A stretch of DNA of 12,957 bases. Origin: RGIG464 sp045643185 (GTDB taxonomy: Bacteria; Myxococcota_A; Bradymonadia; UBA4248). Below are positions 1-5,957 of the stretch, piece after piece. Both the position numbers and the translations under genes were made by a program. Where the stretch lies: the NCBI GenBank assembly GCA_045643185.1, contig JAZUKH010000123.1, positions 1 through 12,957 of the forward strand, read 5' to 3'. How positions within the stretch are numbered: position 1 is the first letter of the stretch; every line of letters starts with the position of its first letter. The notes beneath the pieces are model-generated. The model was not told the DNA's origin. It saw only the letters and a list, made by a program, of their open reading frames with translations, and ran no database searches.

Positions 1-439
1 AGCCGCCGCCCATGCCGCCGAAACCGCGTCCAAGGTCGCCGAGATTGATGGTTTGACGACCACCACGTCCGCCGCCCATGCCGCCTAAGCCGCCAAAGAG
101 CGTTTGGAAGAAGTCGGACATGCCGCCGCCGCCCATGTTGCCAAAGTTGATCGTCTGGCCTGCGCCGCCAAAACCGCCCCAGCCTGGCGGCGGTGTGAAG
201 CTCTGACCGTCTTTCCAGGCACTGCCAAGAAGGTCATACTGTTTGCGTTTTTGCGGATCACCAAGCACTTCGTAGGCTTCACCGACGTCTTTGAACTTCG
301 ATTCGGCCGATTTGTCGCCGGGATTGTGATCGGGATGGTATTTCAGCGCGAGCTTGCGGTAGGCCTTTTTGATCTGGTCTTCGGTCGCGCTACGCTCAAC
401 GCCCAAAATTTTGTAATAATCTTTGTAATCGACACTCAT
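1..439 (-). CDS. J-domain co-chaperone (DnaJ/CbpA-like), 3' end outside window
   Basis: J-domain protein that would stimulate DnaK ATPase activity and deliver substrates in the cytoplasm. The first 146 residues are visible and the gene runs off the left edge. Residues 5-70 form the J domain: DYYKILGV, a basic helix II (IKKAYRKLALKYH), the essential HPD tripeptide in YHPDHNPGD, and helices III/IV ending KRKQYDLLG. A linker (SAWKDGQSFTPPPGW) follows, then a Gly/Phe-rich stretch from about residue 95. The WK.GQ.FTPPPGW linker is typical of CbpA-like or class B J proteins lacking the zinc finger, but the part that would carry CxxCxGxG motifs is not in the window, so the class is open. The start is supported by an AAGAGG ribosome binding site 7 nt upstream (447-452), and the ATGA overlaps the stop of the preceding open stretch. 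It lies downstream of grpE on the same strand. Two similar GQTINFG / RQTINLG motifs occur in the Gly-rich region. Confidence 0.93.
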   Translation of the reverse strand, partial: MSVDYKDYYKILGVERSATEDQIKKAYRKLALKYHPDHNPGDKSAESKFKDVGEAYEVLGDPQKRKQYDLLGSAWKDGQSFTPPPGWGGFGGAGQTINFGNMGGGGMSDFFQTLFGGLGGMGGGRGGRQTINLGDLGRGFGGMGGG

Positions 440-615
440 TTTTGAGCCTCTTGACTGGCATCCGGCGTTTGTTCCGTCTGCGATGCCGTTTCGGAATCCT
501 GCGTTGCATCAGACGAGGTGGTCTGTGCCGCGTTTGATTGGTCCGTCAGCGCTTTGGGCGGCCTGCCCAGCAACGAGAGCAGGAAGGCGATGAAGCGCTT
601 AAAAAGACGTTCTAT
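436..615 (-). CDS. possible small ORF or GrpE readthrough tail, start unclear
   Basis: This is a 59-codon open stretch directly after the grpE TGA and in the same frame as grpE. It ends in a TGA that overlaps the ATG of the J-protein gene by 4 nt (ATGA). The translation begins IERLFKRFIAFLLSLLGRPP, a short basic-hydrophobic segment that could be an amphipathic or membrane helix. A Gln/Ser/Thr/Asp/Glu-rich polar tail of about 37 residues follows, similar in style to the linker of the lipoprotein upstream. There is no ATG or GTG in frame; the only common alternative start is a TTG at codon 15, and I see no ribosome binding site before it. Options are a non-standard start, readthrough of the grpE TGA, an old gene whose start was lost, or a chance open frame. 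The protein-like composition and the 4-nt junction with the next gene argue mildly for translation. I do not recognise a family. Confidence 0.3.
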   Translation of the reverse strand: MERLFKRFIAFLLSLLGRPPKALTDQSNAAQTTSSDATQDSETASQTEQTPDASQEAQK

Positions 616-1269
616 TCAAGACGGGTTGCGAACAACGACGACGCGTGCCACGCGGCAGACATCGCCATTTTCATACACAAAACCCTTGCGTTCGACGGCC
701 ATGATCGTGTTGTTTTCCATCGCCGGATTGGGCAGGATCGCAATGGCTTCATGGCGTTTCGCATCGAACTGCGCACCCGTGTCATCGACGACTTTGATGC
801 CAAACGTCGCAAGACAGGCGTCCATCTGCTTGAGGATCTGCACGAAGCCTTCGTACCAAGCACCCTCTTTTTCGGGCAATGCCTGAATGGCGCGTTCCGT
901 ATTGTCATAAACGTCAAGCCACGTGCCAATGACTTTTTCGCGTTCGCGTTTACGAACATCATCAAATTCTTTGGCCGTGCGTTTGCGGTAGTTGTCAAAA
1001 TCGGCTGCCAGTCTCACGTAAGCGTCTTTCCAGTCCGTCGTATCCGCTTTCGTTTCTTTGGCTGCCTGAGGTTCCGCCGCTTTGGCTTCTTCCTTCACTT
1101 CGTCTTTCGATGCAGTCGCTTCGTCAGCTTCTTCTTCGCTCACGACTTCAGCTTCTTCGATCGTTTCTTCGACGTTTTCACTCTCCGCTTCGATCTCTGC
1201 GTCTTGAGCTTCGGTGGCTTCGGTGATTTCTTCGGGGGTGAGCTGTTCGTCGTGGTTCTGTTCCGTCAT
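616..1269 (-). CDS. grpE: GrpE, nucleotide exchange factor of DnaK
   Basis: GrpE releases ADP from DnaK and so resets the Hsp70 cycle; it acts as a cytoplasmic dimer. The protein is 217 residues, against about 197 in E. coli. Residues 1-78 are a very acidic, Glu/Ala-rich extension, probably disordered or coiled coil. The long dimerisation helix carries DFDNYRKR (90-97), followed by LDVYDNTERAI (118-128). The C-terminal beta domain shows GAQFDAKRHEAI (165-176) and the closing CRVARVVVVRNPS, all family hallmarks. There are two possible ATG codons, 1275 and 1269. The ribosome binding site AAGAAGGA lies 2 nt from the first and 8 nt from the second, so I choose 1269. It is the first gene of a probable operon with the J-domain gene, and dnaK is not between them. 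Identification is firm; only the start is open, by two codons. Confidence 0.95.
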   Translation of the reverse strand: MTEQNHDEQLTPEEITEATEAQDAEIEAESENVEETIEEAEVVSEEEADEATASKDEVKEEAKAAEPQAAKETKADTTDWKDAYVRLAADFDNYRKRTAKEFDDVRKREREKVIGTWLDVYDNTERAIQALPEKEGAWYEGFVQILKQMDACLATFGIKVVDDTGAQFDAKRHEAIAILPNPAMENNTIMAVERKGFVYENGDVCRVARVVVVRNPS

Positions 1270-1277
1270 GATCATGT

Positions 1278-1285
1278 TCCTTCTT
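1278..1285 (-). promoter_or_regulatory. ribosome binding site of grpE
   Basis: Minus-strand AAGAAGGA. Its spacing, 8 nt to the ATG at 1269 against 2 nt to the ATG at 1275, decides the grpE start in favour of the shorter form. Confidence 0.6.
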
Positions 1286-1301
1286 GAGTTTTATGAATGA
1301 A

Positions 1302-1349
1302 AGAGGAAATGTCCTCTGTGATAAACAAAATCTGGCCTAAAAATAGGCC
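1302..1349 (-). promoter_or_regulatory. two short hairpins in the grpE leader
   Basis: There are two perfect inverted repeats, each a 6-bp stem with a 4-nt loop. On the minus strand they read GGCCTA-TTTT-TAGGCC (1334-1349) and AGAGGA-CATT-TCCTCT (1302-1317). They sit between the candidate promoter and the ribosome binding site, so they would fold in the 5' leader of grpE mRNA. The TTCCT of the second hairpin could alternatively pair with AGGAA of the ribosome binding site. That would be a simple way to control a heat-shock gene, but this is inference. No CIRCE element (the HrcA operator) is present. Confidence 0.4.
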
Positions 1350-1355
1350 GCATTG

Positions 1356-1394
1356 AAAAATAAACACCCTCTGGCTTTCGTCAAGGTGAGGGTG
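1356..1394 (-). terminator. Rho-independent terminator after the lipoprotein gene
   Basis: On the minus strand, a perfect 7-bp stem CACCCTC/GAGGGTG (1388-1394 with 1365-1371, 16-nt loop) is followed directly by TTTATTTTT. It lies about 130 bp past the stop of the lipoprotein gene and before grpE, so it would separate the cvpA-lipoprotein unit from the grpE unit. The loop is long for a classical terminator. Confidence 0.55.
1357..1384 (-). promoter_or_regulatory. candidate sigma-70 promoter for grpE
   Basis: On the minus strand, TTGACG (1379-1384) and TATTTT (1357-1362) are separated by 16 bp and lie about 90 bp before the chosen grpE start. The fit to the -35/-10 consensus is fair. The element overlaps the terminator hairpin of the upstream gene, which lowers confidence. 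I see no CCCCAT-type heat-shock -10. Confidence 0.3.
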
Positions 1395-1421
1395 CATTTA
1401 TGGAGATTTTATATTTGGGTG

Positions 1422-1516
1422 GAGGGGGAAGTGTCCCCCTGCGCGGCTATTTCTTACGAAATACGCCGCGACCCCCTCGCCTGGCAGGACCCTCGACATG
1501 CGTCATCAAAATGACG
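1422..1516. repeat. cluster of nested inverted repeats in intergenic DNA
   Basis: Several perfect stems are packed into 95 bp: AGGGGGA/TCCCCCT (1423-1429 with 1434-1440, 4-nt loop); CGCGGC-TATTTC / GAAATA-C-GCCGCG (1442-1453 with 1458-1470), a 12-bp stem with a single bulged C; and CGTCAT/ATGACG (1501-1506 with 1511-1516). In addition GAGGGGG (1422-1428) can pair with a second partner, CCCCCTC (1472-1478), enclosing the long hairpin, so two exclusive folds exist. It lies just past the lipoprotein stop and before the terminator. It could be a REP/MITE-like dispersed element, a structured 3' UTR or a small RNA. I do not recognise a known family. Confidence 0.5.
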
Positions 1517-1524
1517 ACGTTTTA

Positions 1525-2976
1525 TCAATAGGAAAGGCTGTTTACGAAGTTTTGGGCCACATCCAGGTCGAAGCGGTTCGACGGCGCCTGGTTCATGATC
1601 TGAAGAATGCGTTCGGATTGAAAAACCGTCGCGCATAACACCGTGGATTTTTGTTCCGGCACGTCGAATTTGCAATACACCGTTTTGTCTTTAACGTTGT
1701 TGGCTTTGCGGCAGTCTGGTGCGCTTGCGCCAAGTTGTTTGTGCATCGTGGTGAGGAACGAACGTGCCGCGTTTTCGTCTTTTGCCGGGTTATACGAGCT
1801 GTCGGCATCCAGGTTGATGATGCGTACAATGAACTGACCGTAGCGATGATCCATGACGCTGACGATCTGCATCGTCGTCAGGTCTCGGGTGACAGGCGGC
1901 TTTGGAAATTTCGCACTGAATTTCAGTTTGGCATCGGTATATACGGGCCATTGTTCCGGTGACGTGGCGTTTTCGGTGATCTCGATCGACAGGTCGAGCG
2001 AACCTTCGATATCGAGGTTTGCTTCTTTGACTCGCTTTTCGATCGCCTGGTCGATCGCTACAAAAACGGGGGTGAGATCCACTCGCCAAACGTCATTCTC
2101 TTTCACAAAGCCAATGCGCGTGATCGACTTGTCTTTGATCGTGCCTTCGTAATAAAAATCGGCGGCCAAATAACGTGTTTTACCCTTTTGATAGGCCTGA
2201 ACATTGTCGAGTGAGGCGGTTTGAAAGGGTTTGTAGCCGATCCAGCCTTGTTCGAACGCGAGCTGATAAAGTCCCTGCGGTGTGGTGGTAAAAATGAATT
2301 CGCGTGACAGACGCTTTTTCATCATTTCGATGTTTGCACGGACACCGATAGGCAGATTGTAAACGAATTTTTCGTACTGCGCTGGTGCGCCGACGGCGAA
2401 TTTAGCGGCCTCGATCATGTTTTGGTAATAATCGAACGAAGGCTGACCGAGCAGATCGGTCGCCGAACGGTCATATCGCAGGACGCGTGCGCGCAAGTCA
2501 GCAAAAAGACTTTTGACGGCATCGGTCTCTTCTTCGGTCGCAGGACCGAGTGGAATGGGCGTGTCGACCTGGGTGAGACGCGTCGGGTCAGCGAACGAAG
2601 GCAGTTCGTTTTCTACGATCGCGGTCTCTACGACCGGCATCATGAACGTGCTTTCGGTGCCGTCATCATTTTTTACTTTGACGGCAATTTGACCTTTTTG
2701 ACCCGGTAATGGATCTGCAACGGGTTGCGCTGCGGGCGTGGGCTGGTCTGCACCGGCTTGTGCTTGGGCGGTCGGGGGCGTGTCACTGGACGGTTGTGTG
2801 TTCGCCGGCGTGGTTGGTTGAGGCGCTTGTTGTGTGTCTGAGTCACCGGGTTGGGTGGTCGGCTGGCATCCCGTGAGCATCAGCAGCGAAGCTATGATCA
2901 ACAGGTGCGTGAACAAACGTGGGGATGTTGACAGATCGTGGTAATGAAACATGCGTTTGACTCGATTACTGAGCAT
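1525..2976 (-). CDS. large lipoprotein of unknown function
   Basis: Secreted lipoprotein of 483 residues. Residues 1-36 form a lipoprotein signal peptide: a basic start, hydrophobic LFTHLLIIASLLML, then the lipobox LTGC with lipidated Cys37. The following residue is Gln rather than Asp, consistent with the outer membrane. Residues 38-98 are a Pro/Thr/Gln/Ala-rich linker. Residues about 150-335 look like a mixed alpha/beta domain ending in FVKENDVWRVDLTPVFVAI, a pattern reminiscent of NTF2-like accessory domains (inference). Residues about 340-483 form a second domain with three Cys (422, 435, 448), two of which could form a periplasmic disulfide. The start overlaps the cvpA stop by 11 bp, so the two genes are translationally linked. 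A second ATG at 2952 (Met9) would give a more compact signal peptide and is a fair alternative start; neither has a strong ribosome binding site. No family recognised with confidence. Confidence 0.85.
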   Translation of the reverse strand: MLSNRVKRMFHYHDLSTSPRLFTHLLIIASLLMLTGCQPTTQPGDSDTQQAPQPTTPANTQPSSDTPPTAQAQAGADQPTPAAQPVADPLPGQKGQIAVKVKNDDGTESTFMMPVVETAIVENELPSFADPTRLTQVDTPIPLGPATEEETDAVKSLFADLRARVLRYDRSATDLLGQPSFDYYQNMIEAAKFAVGAPAQYEKFVYNLPIGVRANIEMMKKRLSREFIFTTTPQGLYQLAFEQGWIGYKPFQTASLDNVQAYQKGKTRYLAADFYYEGTIKDKSITRIGFVKENDVWRVDLTPVFVAIDQAIEKRVKEANLDIEGSLDLSIEITENATSPEQWPVYTDAKLKFSAKFPKPPVTRDLTTMQIVSVMDHRYGQFIVRIINLDADSSYNPAKDENAARSFLTTMHKQLGASAPDCRKANNVKDKTVYCKFDVPEQKSTVLCATVFQSERILQIMNQAPSNRFDLDVAQNFVNSLSY

Positions 2977-3724
2977 CGTTGGCTCTTAACAATTTTTGAA
3001 TCTGTTCCGGGCTAAGTTGATGATGCGGACGTTGTTTGGCGTCATCTTCCGTGTTTGTTGGCGCTTCGTTGGCGTTCGACTCGTTGGTGTCACGTTGAAG
3101 CAGGCCGGGAATCTGGACGGGCATGACGACGTGTTTTGGGTCGTCCGTGTTCAGCGTTGGCTCGGCTGGTGTCGCGGCGTCCGGATTGGCTTCATCCGTG
3201 GTCTGTGCCGGTTTACCGGTCTTTTTGGCCAAGTCGGGCATGCGTTCTTCTATAATGTTGAACTCTTTCGTGATGCCGAAGGCCGTACTCTTTTGAATTT
3301 CGGCACCGAGTGAGGGGGCGTATCCTTCGATCCAGCCCATGCCGCAGTTGGCCAGGCAAAGAATAAAGTAGATCACCGTTGCTGCCAGCACCATACCGAG
3401 TGTGAAGCCAAAAGCGCGGTTGGCGGTTTCGACTGGCTTGATGCCTGTGACCAGAGTGCGGTGCAAAAAGCCGCCGATCAACGTGACGATCACAAAGATC
3501 GCTGTGGCGCTGACCGCCACAAGTAACACGTGAAGGTAACGCGGCGGAAATGAGAGCTCGCTGTGGTCGCAGATGATATTGCAGAGAATATCGGCAAGGG
3601 GCGAGGCGAAAAAATACATCAGAAGAATAGCGGCAACCGCAGCGACTTGTTTTAAAAGACCGCGACGGGCGCCCCAAATGCCAAAAACGATAATCGCAAC
3701 GACGGCGAGTATATCAATAACCAT
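2966..3724 (-). CDS. CvpA-family inner membrane protein
   Basis: Member of the CvpA family, small multi-span inner membrane proteins linked in other bacteria to colicin V production and envelope stress tolerance; the molecular role is unsettled. The protein is 252 residues. Four membrane segments are visible at about 3-17, 27-43, 63-86 and 104-126. The family signatures are the start VIDILAVVAIIVFGIWGARRGLLKQ in the first helix and loop, and NRAFGFTLG (102-110) opening the fourth helix. Residues about 165-252 are a polar, probably disordered tail rich in Asp/Asn/Thr/Pro, longer than in typical 160-180-residue family members. The frame is open up to an ATG at 3823, but I place the start at 3724: the family homology begins there, an AGG ribosome binding site lies 7 nt upstream, and the 33 residues before it are not family-like. 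The gene overlaps the following lipoprotein gene by 11 bp. Confidence 0.85.
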   Translation of the reverse strand: MVIDILAVVAIIVFGIWGARRGLLKQVAAVAAILLMYFFASPLADILCNIICDHSELSFPPRYLHVLLVAVSATAIFVIVTLIGGFLHRTLVTGIKPVETANRAFGFTLGMVLAATVIYFILCLANCGMGWIEGYAPSLGAEIQKSTAFGITKEFNIIEERMPDLAKKTGKPAQTTDEANPDAATPAEPTLNTDDPKHVVMPVQIPGLLQRDTNESNANEAPTNTEDDAKQRPHHQLSPEQIQKLLRANDAQ

Positions 3725-3780
3725 AATCTGACCTGAAGATCCGCTTGGAATGTGTGTTCGTGAGGCGGATGAGGGGAAAA

Positions 3781-3801
3781 TCCATGAAGGAGGTTCATGG
3801 A
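3781..3801 (-). promoter_or_regulatory. perfect hairpin in the cvpA leader
   Basis: An 8-bp perfect stem with a 5-nt loop. On the minus strand TCCATGAA and TTCATGGA flank a CCTCC loop, and TTTTCCCC follows. The CCTCC loop is identical to the core of the 16S anti-Shine-Dalgarno sequence, so it could pair with ribosome binding sites, or the hairpin plus T run could act as a weak attenuator ahead of cvpA. It lies about 57 bp before the chosen cvpA start. Function is inferred only. Confidence 0.4.
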
Positions 3802-3872
3802 TGTTGACGAAATGTGAATACAACGCGTGGATGCATGCTGCTTATGCGTGTTGTTTGAGATACATTGATTTC

Positions 3873-3900
3873 AAAAAAAATAGCCCCGGTCGCGTGACGG
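3873..3900 (-). terminator. weak second terminator-like element
   Basis: On the minus strand, a short bulged stem CCGTC/GACCGG (within 3886-3900) is followed after a few GC pairs by eight consecutive T (3873-3880). It lies just beyond the strong hairpin and could be a tandem terminator for the kinase gene, or the A/T tract could be an upstream promoter element for cvpA. The rest of 3725-3909 holds no gene, and I see no convincing -35/-10 pair for cvpA. Confidence 0.25.
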
Positions 3901-3909
3901 TCTTCAAAC

Positions 3910-3941
3910 AAATAAAGACGTTCATTAGAACGTCTTTATTT
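3910..3941 (-). terminator. strong terminator hairpin after the kinase gene
   Basis: A perfect 14-bp inverted repeat: AAATAAAGACGTTC at 3910-3923 pairs with 3928-3941 around a 4-nt loop. The stem ends in CTTTATTT on the minus strand, giving a U-rich 3' arm. It starts 22 bp past the kinase stop. The near symmetry means it could work in both directions, but no rightward gene ends here. Confidence 0.75.
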
Positions 3942-3963
3942 CGAAGTGCGGACTTGTTATCGA

Positions 3964-5829
3964 TTACTTGGCATTTGGATCGGGGGTGGGGCGTAGGGTG
4001 ATTTTGTATGTGGAGATCGGTGATGAAAACTCTGCGGTATGTTGCTGATACCCTTTTGCCTGAACGATAAGACGGGCAGGACGCGTGGTGGACGTTGTCT
4101 GGATCTCGCAGGAACCGTTACTGCATTTGCCAGAGGCGTTCAACATACTGACGTGGGCATTCGTTGGGCTGTAGGTCAGGGTAAAAGAAAATTTCGGCAG
4201 CGTTTTGTGTACGTGGTGATGATGGTGTTTGGATTCGGATTCGGACTTGTCTTCGTTTTCTGGCTCTTCGAAGTCTTCAGCGAGTTTCTCACCTTTGAGG
4301 AGTTCTGGCGTGTCGGACGTGTCGTGGATGAGATAGAGGTCATCAAGTGCGATGATCTCCGCAGCGCTCTGGATGCCATAAGCGGCGGCATCAAGGGAGA
4401 GATCGGTGCCGGTTCGAGCAAGATAGTTGACGAGTTCGTGATCGACAGGAGCACTTTTGACCGCATCGACGGTGCGCTCATCGTTGGTCTGGGCATTCTT
4501 CGCTACATTGTTGTGGCCGCTAAAAACGCCGGCAAGGCTGAGAATGAGCAGAATGAGCGCGAGGACCCCGACGGCAATGCCGCCATAAAGAAGCGTTTTT
4601 TGGGAAATAAGGCCTTTTGGACCATAGTTCGGCACGCTGGAAGACCGGGTAACGTTCGTTGCCCCGTACTGGTTGTGTGTGACCGGGCGCAGTCCCGAAC
4701 TTGAAACATGTTGGGCGTTCGGAGAATTGTCATTGACGGCAGCGGCATTGGTCAAACTAACGCTTGAAATACCGGAATTTGAGCGTTCCCCGACGAGGTC
4801 TTTGGATTGAGCTTTTGAAAAGGCTGCGAGCATATCGACTGTGGGCGCATCGAGGGGCATCGTCTTTTTGCTTTCGTCTTCATCATCTTCGTTAAAGAGG
4901 TCGGCAATGCCATTTTCATCTGCGTCGGGTTGAAATTCGGCGAGTTGCGGCATGAGGTTCGGCTCTCGCCAGTGTGCGAGCATATCGTTGGCTTCTTGTG
5001 CTGAAGCAAAACGATTTTCAGGCGATTTTTGAAGCAGTTTGAATATCGTTGCAACCAGGTTCGGATACTGGTTGATGCTGTCATCAAAGGCCGGTGGGGT
5101 CATGAAGAGGTGTTTTGCGATGGTGACGTGCAGCGTTTCGCCGTCGAACAACGGGTGACCGGAGAGCATTTCGTAGGCTACGCACCCCATGGAGTAGAGG
5201 TCGGACTTTGACGAGATCGGCTCGCTACGGAATTGTTCCGGCGCCATATATTTAGGCGTGCCGATCAACTCTCCCTTGACGTCGTCGTCTACTTCCGTAA
5301 CGACTTTGGCGACGCCGAAGTCGAGAACTTTTACAAAGTCGTTCGGCAGACCGCTCTGGTTGATCAGCATGATATTGGCGGGTTTTAGGTCACGGTGGAT
5401 AAAGCCAAGTTCGTGTGCCTCCTGAAGAGAAGCGAAGACCTGCATCAGAATGCTGACGACGCGTTCAGGGGGGAGGCATTTTTCTTCTTCAAGGATGGTT
5501 TTTAGCGATCGGCCGACGACGAATTCCATAACGATGTACGGCAATCCTTCCAAGGTCATGCCGCAATCGTAGAAAAAGACTGTATTGATTGCGCGAAGTG
5601 ATCTCAGAATCTGGCTTTCCCGTTCAAAACGTTCAAACTGACCTGCCTGGTTGAAGCATTCAGCCGAGAGTACTTTCACGGCAACTTCACGCTGCAGGTT
5701 CAGGTCCATGGCTTTGTAGACGACACCGCTCCCGCCGCGTCCGACCAGCTCTAAAATCTCATAGCGTTCATCGATGATCATGTTGATGGCATTGTCGCCA
5801 CTCAACAAGCCGTCCCGATAGGTTTCCAT
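3964..5829 (-). CDS. PknB-type Ser/Thr protein kinase with membrane span and PEGA-like tail
   Basis: Eukaryotic-like (Hanks-type) kinase that phosphorylates Ser/Thr on proteins; 621 residues. Kinase domain about 23-287: glycine loop GRGGSGVVY (30-38), ATP-binding Lys52 in VAVKVL, helix-C Glu71, catalytic loop HRDLKPANI (145-153), DFG (170-172), activation segment end GTPKYMAPEQ (190-199) and the DLYSMGC helix (210-216). All catalytic residues are present, so it should be active. Residues 290-412 form a low-complexity Asp/Glu then Ser/Asn linker. One membrane span lies at about 413-436, placing the kinase in the cytoplasm and the C-terminus in the periplasm. The outer part has an acidic stretch (519-534), a His cluster KHHHHHVHK (534-542) and a PEGA-like domain (about 546-613) with two Cys (569, 574). 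An in-frame TAG lies six bases before the ATG, so 5829 is the longest start; AGGA sits very close to it, and Met17 (5781) is an alternative. It is divergent from the giant TPR gene, a possible but untested substrate. Confidence 0.95.
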   Translation of the reverse strand: METYRDGLLSGDNAINMIIDERYEILELVGRGGSGVVYKAMDLNLQREVAVKVLSAECFNQAGQFERFERESQILRSLRAINTVFFYDCGMTLEGLPYIVMEFVVGRSLKTILEEEKCLPPERVVSILMQVFASLQEAHELGFIHRDLKPANIMLINQSGLPNDFVKVLDFGVAKVVTEVDDDVKGELIGTPKYMAPEQFRSEPISSKSDLYSMGCVAYEMLSGHPLFDGETLHVTIAKHLFMTPPAFDDSINQYPNLVATIFKLLQKSPENRFASAQEANDMLAHWREPNLMPQLAEFQPDADENGIADLFNEDDEDESKKTMPLDAPTVDMLAAFSKAQSKDLVGERSNSGISSVSLTNAAAVNDNSPNAQHVSSSGLRPVTHNQYGATNVTRSSSVPNYGPKGLISQKTLLYGGIAVGVLALILLILSLAGVFSGHNNVAKNAQTNDERTVDAVKSAPVDHELVNYLARTGTDLSLDAAAYGIQSAAEIIALDDLYLIHDTSDTPELLKGEKLAEDFEEPENEDKSESESKHHHHHVHKTLPKFSFTLTYSPTNAHVSMLNASGKCSNGSCEIQTTSTTRPARLIVQAKGYQQHTAEFSSPISTYKITLRPTPDPNAK

Positions 5830-5902
5830 ATCCTAGTACAAACTCCGAAAAGACATTTTTGGGGTTTCGAATCAATATCGCGTAACGTGTACAAAACACC
5901 AT

Positions 5903-5937
5903 ATTATAGTTTATCACGCCAGCCTCTTGTTTGTCAA
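5903..5937 (-). promoter_or_regulatory. promoter of the kinase gene
   Basis: The minus strand carries a perfect -35 TTGACA at 5932-5937. Two -10 candidates follow: GATAAA at 5910-5915 (16-bp spacing) and a perfect TATAAT at 5903-5908 (23-bp spacing, too long for standard sigma-70). Either would start a transcript about 60-75 nt before the kinase ATG at 5829. Confidence 0.5.
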
Positions 5938-5957
5938 CGAAGTCGCTGTAAAGCAAA

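Noticed and set aside
538..1287. 249-codon open frame on the plus strand opposite grpE
   Set aside because: It is the mirror of the Glu/Ala-rich grpE sequence and gives an implausible Phe/Arg-rich product. GrpE on the other strand is certain.
1276..1360. CIRCE operator or classical heat-shock sigma promoter before grpE
   Set aside because: No TTAGCACTC-N9-GAGTGCTAA palindrome and no CCCCAT-type -10 is present. The palindromes seen there are unrelated.
3725..3823. N-terminal extension of the CvpA gene to the ATG at 3823
   Set aside because: The 33 extra residues are polar and not family-like, and the CvpA pattern begins exactly at the ATG at 3724, which has its own ribosome binding site.
4170..4260. 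Cloning-tag artefact suggested by the His run in the kinase
   Set aside because: The run is internal, interrupted by Val, in native codon style and flanked by natural kinase sequence.
4039..4704. 221-codon plus-strand open frame
   Set aside because: Antisense to the linker, membrane and tail part of the kinase gene, whose reading is well supported.
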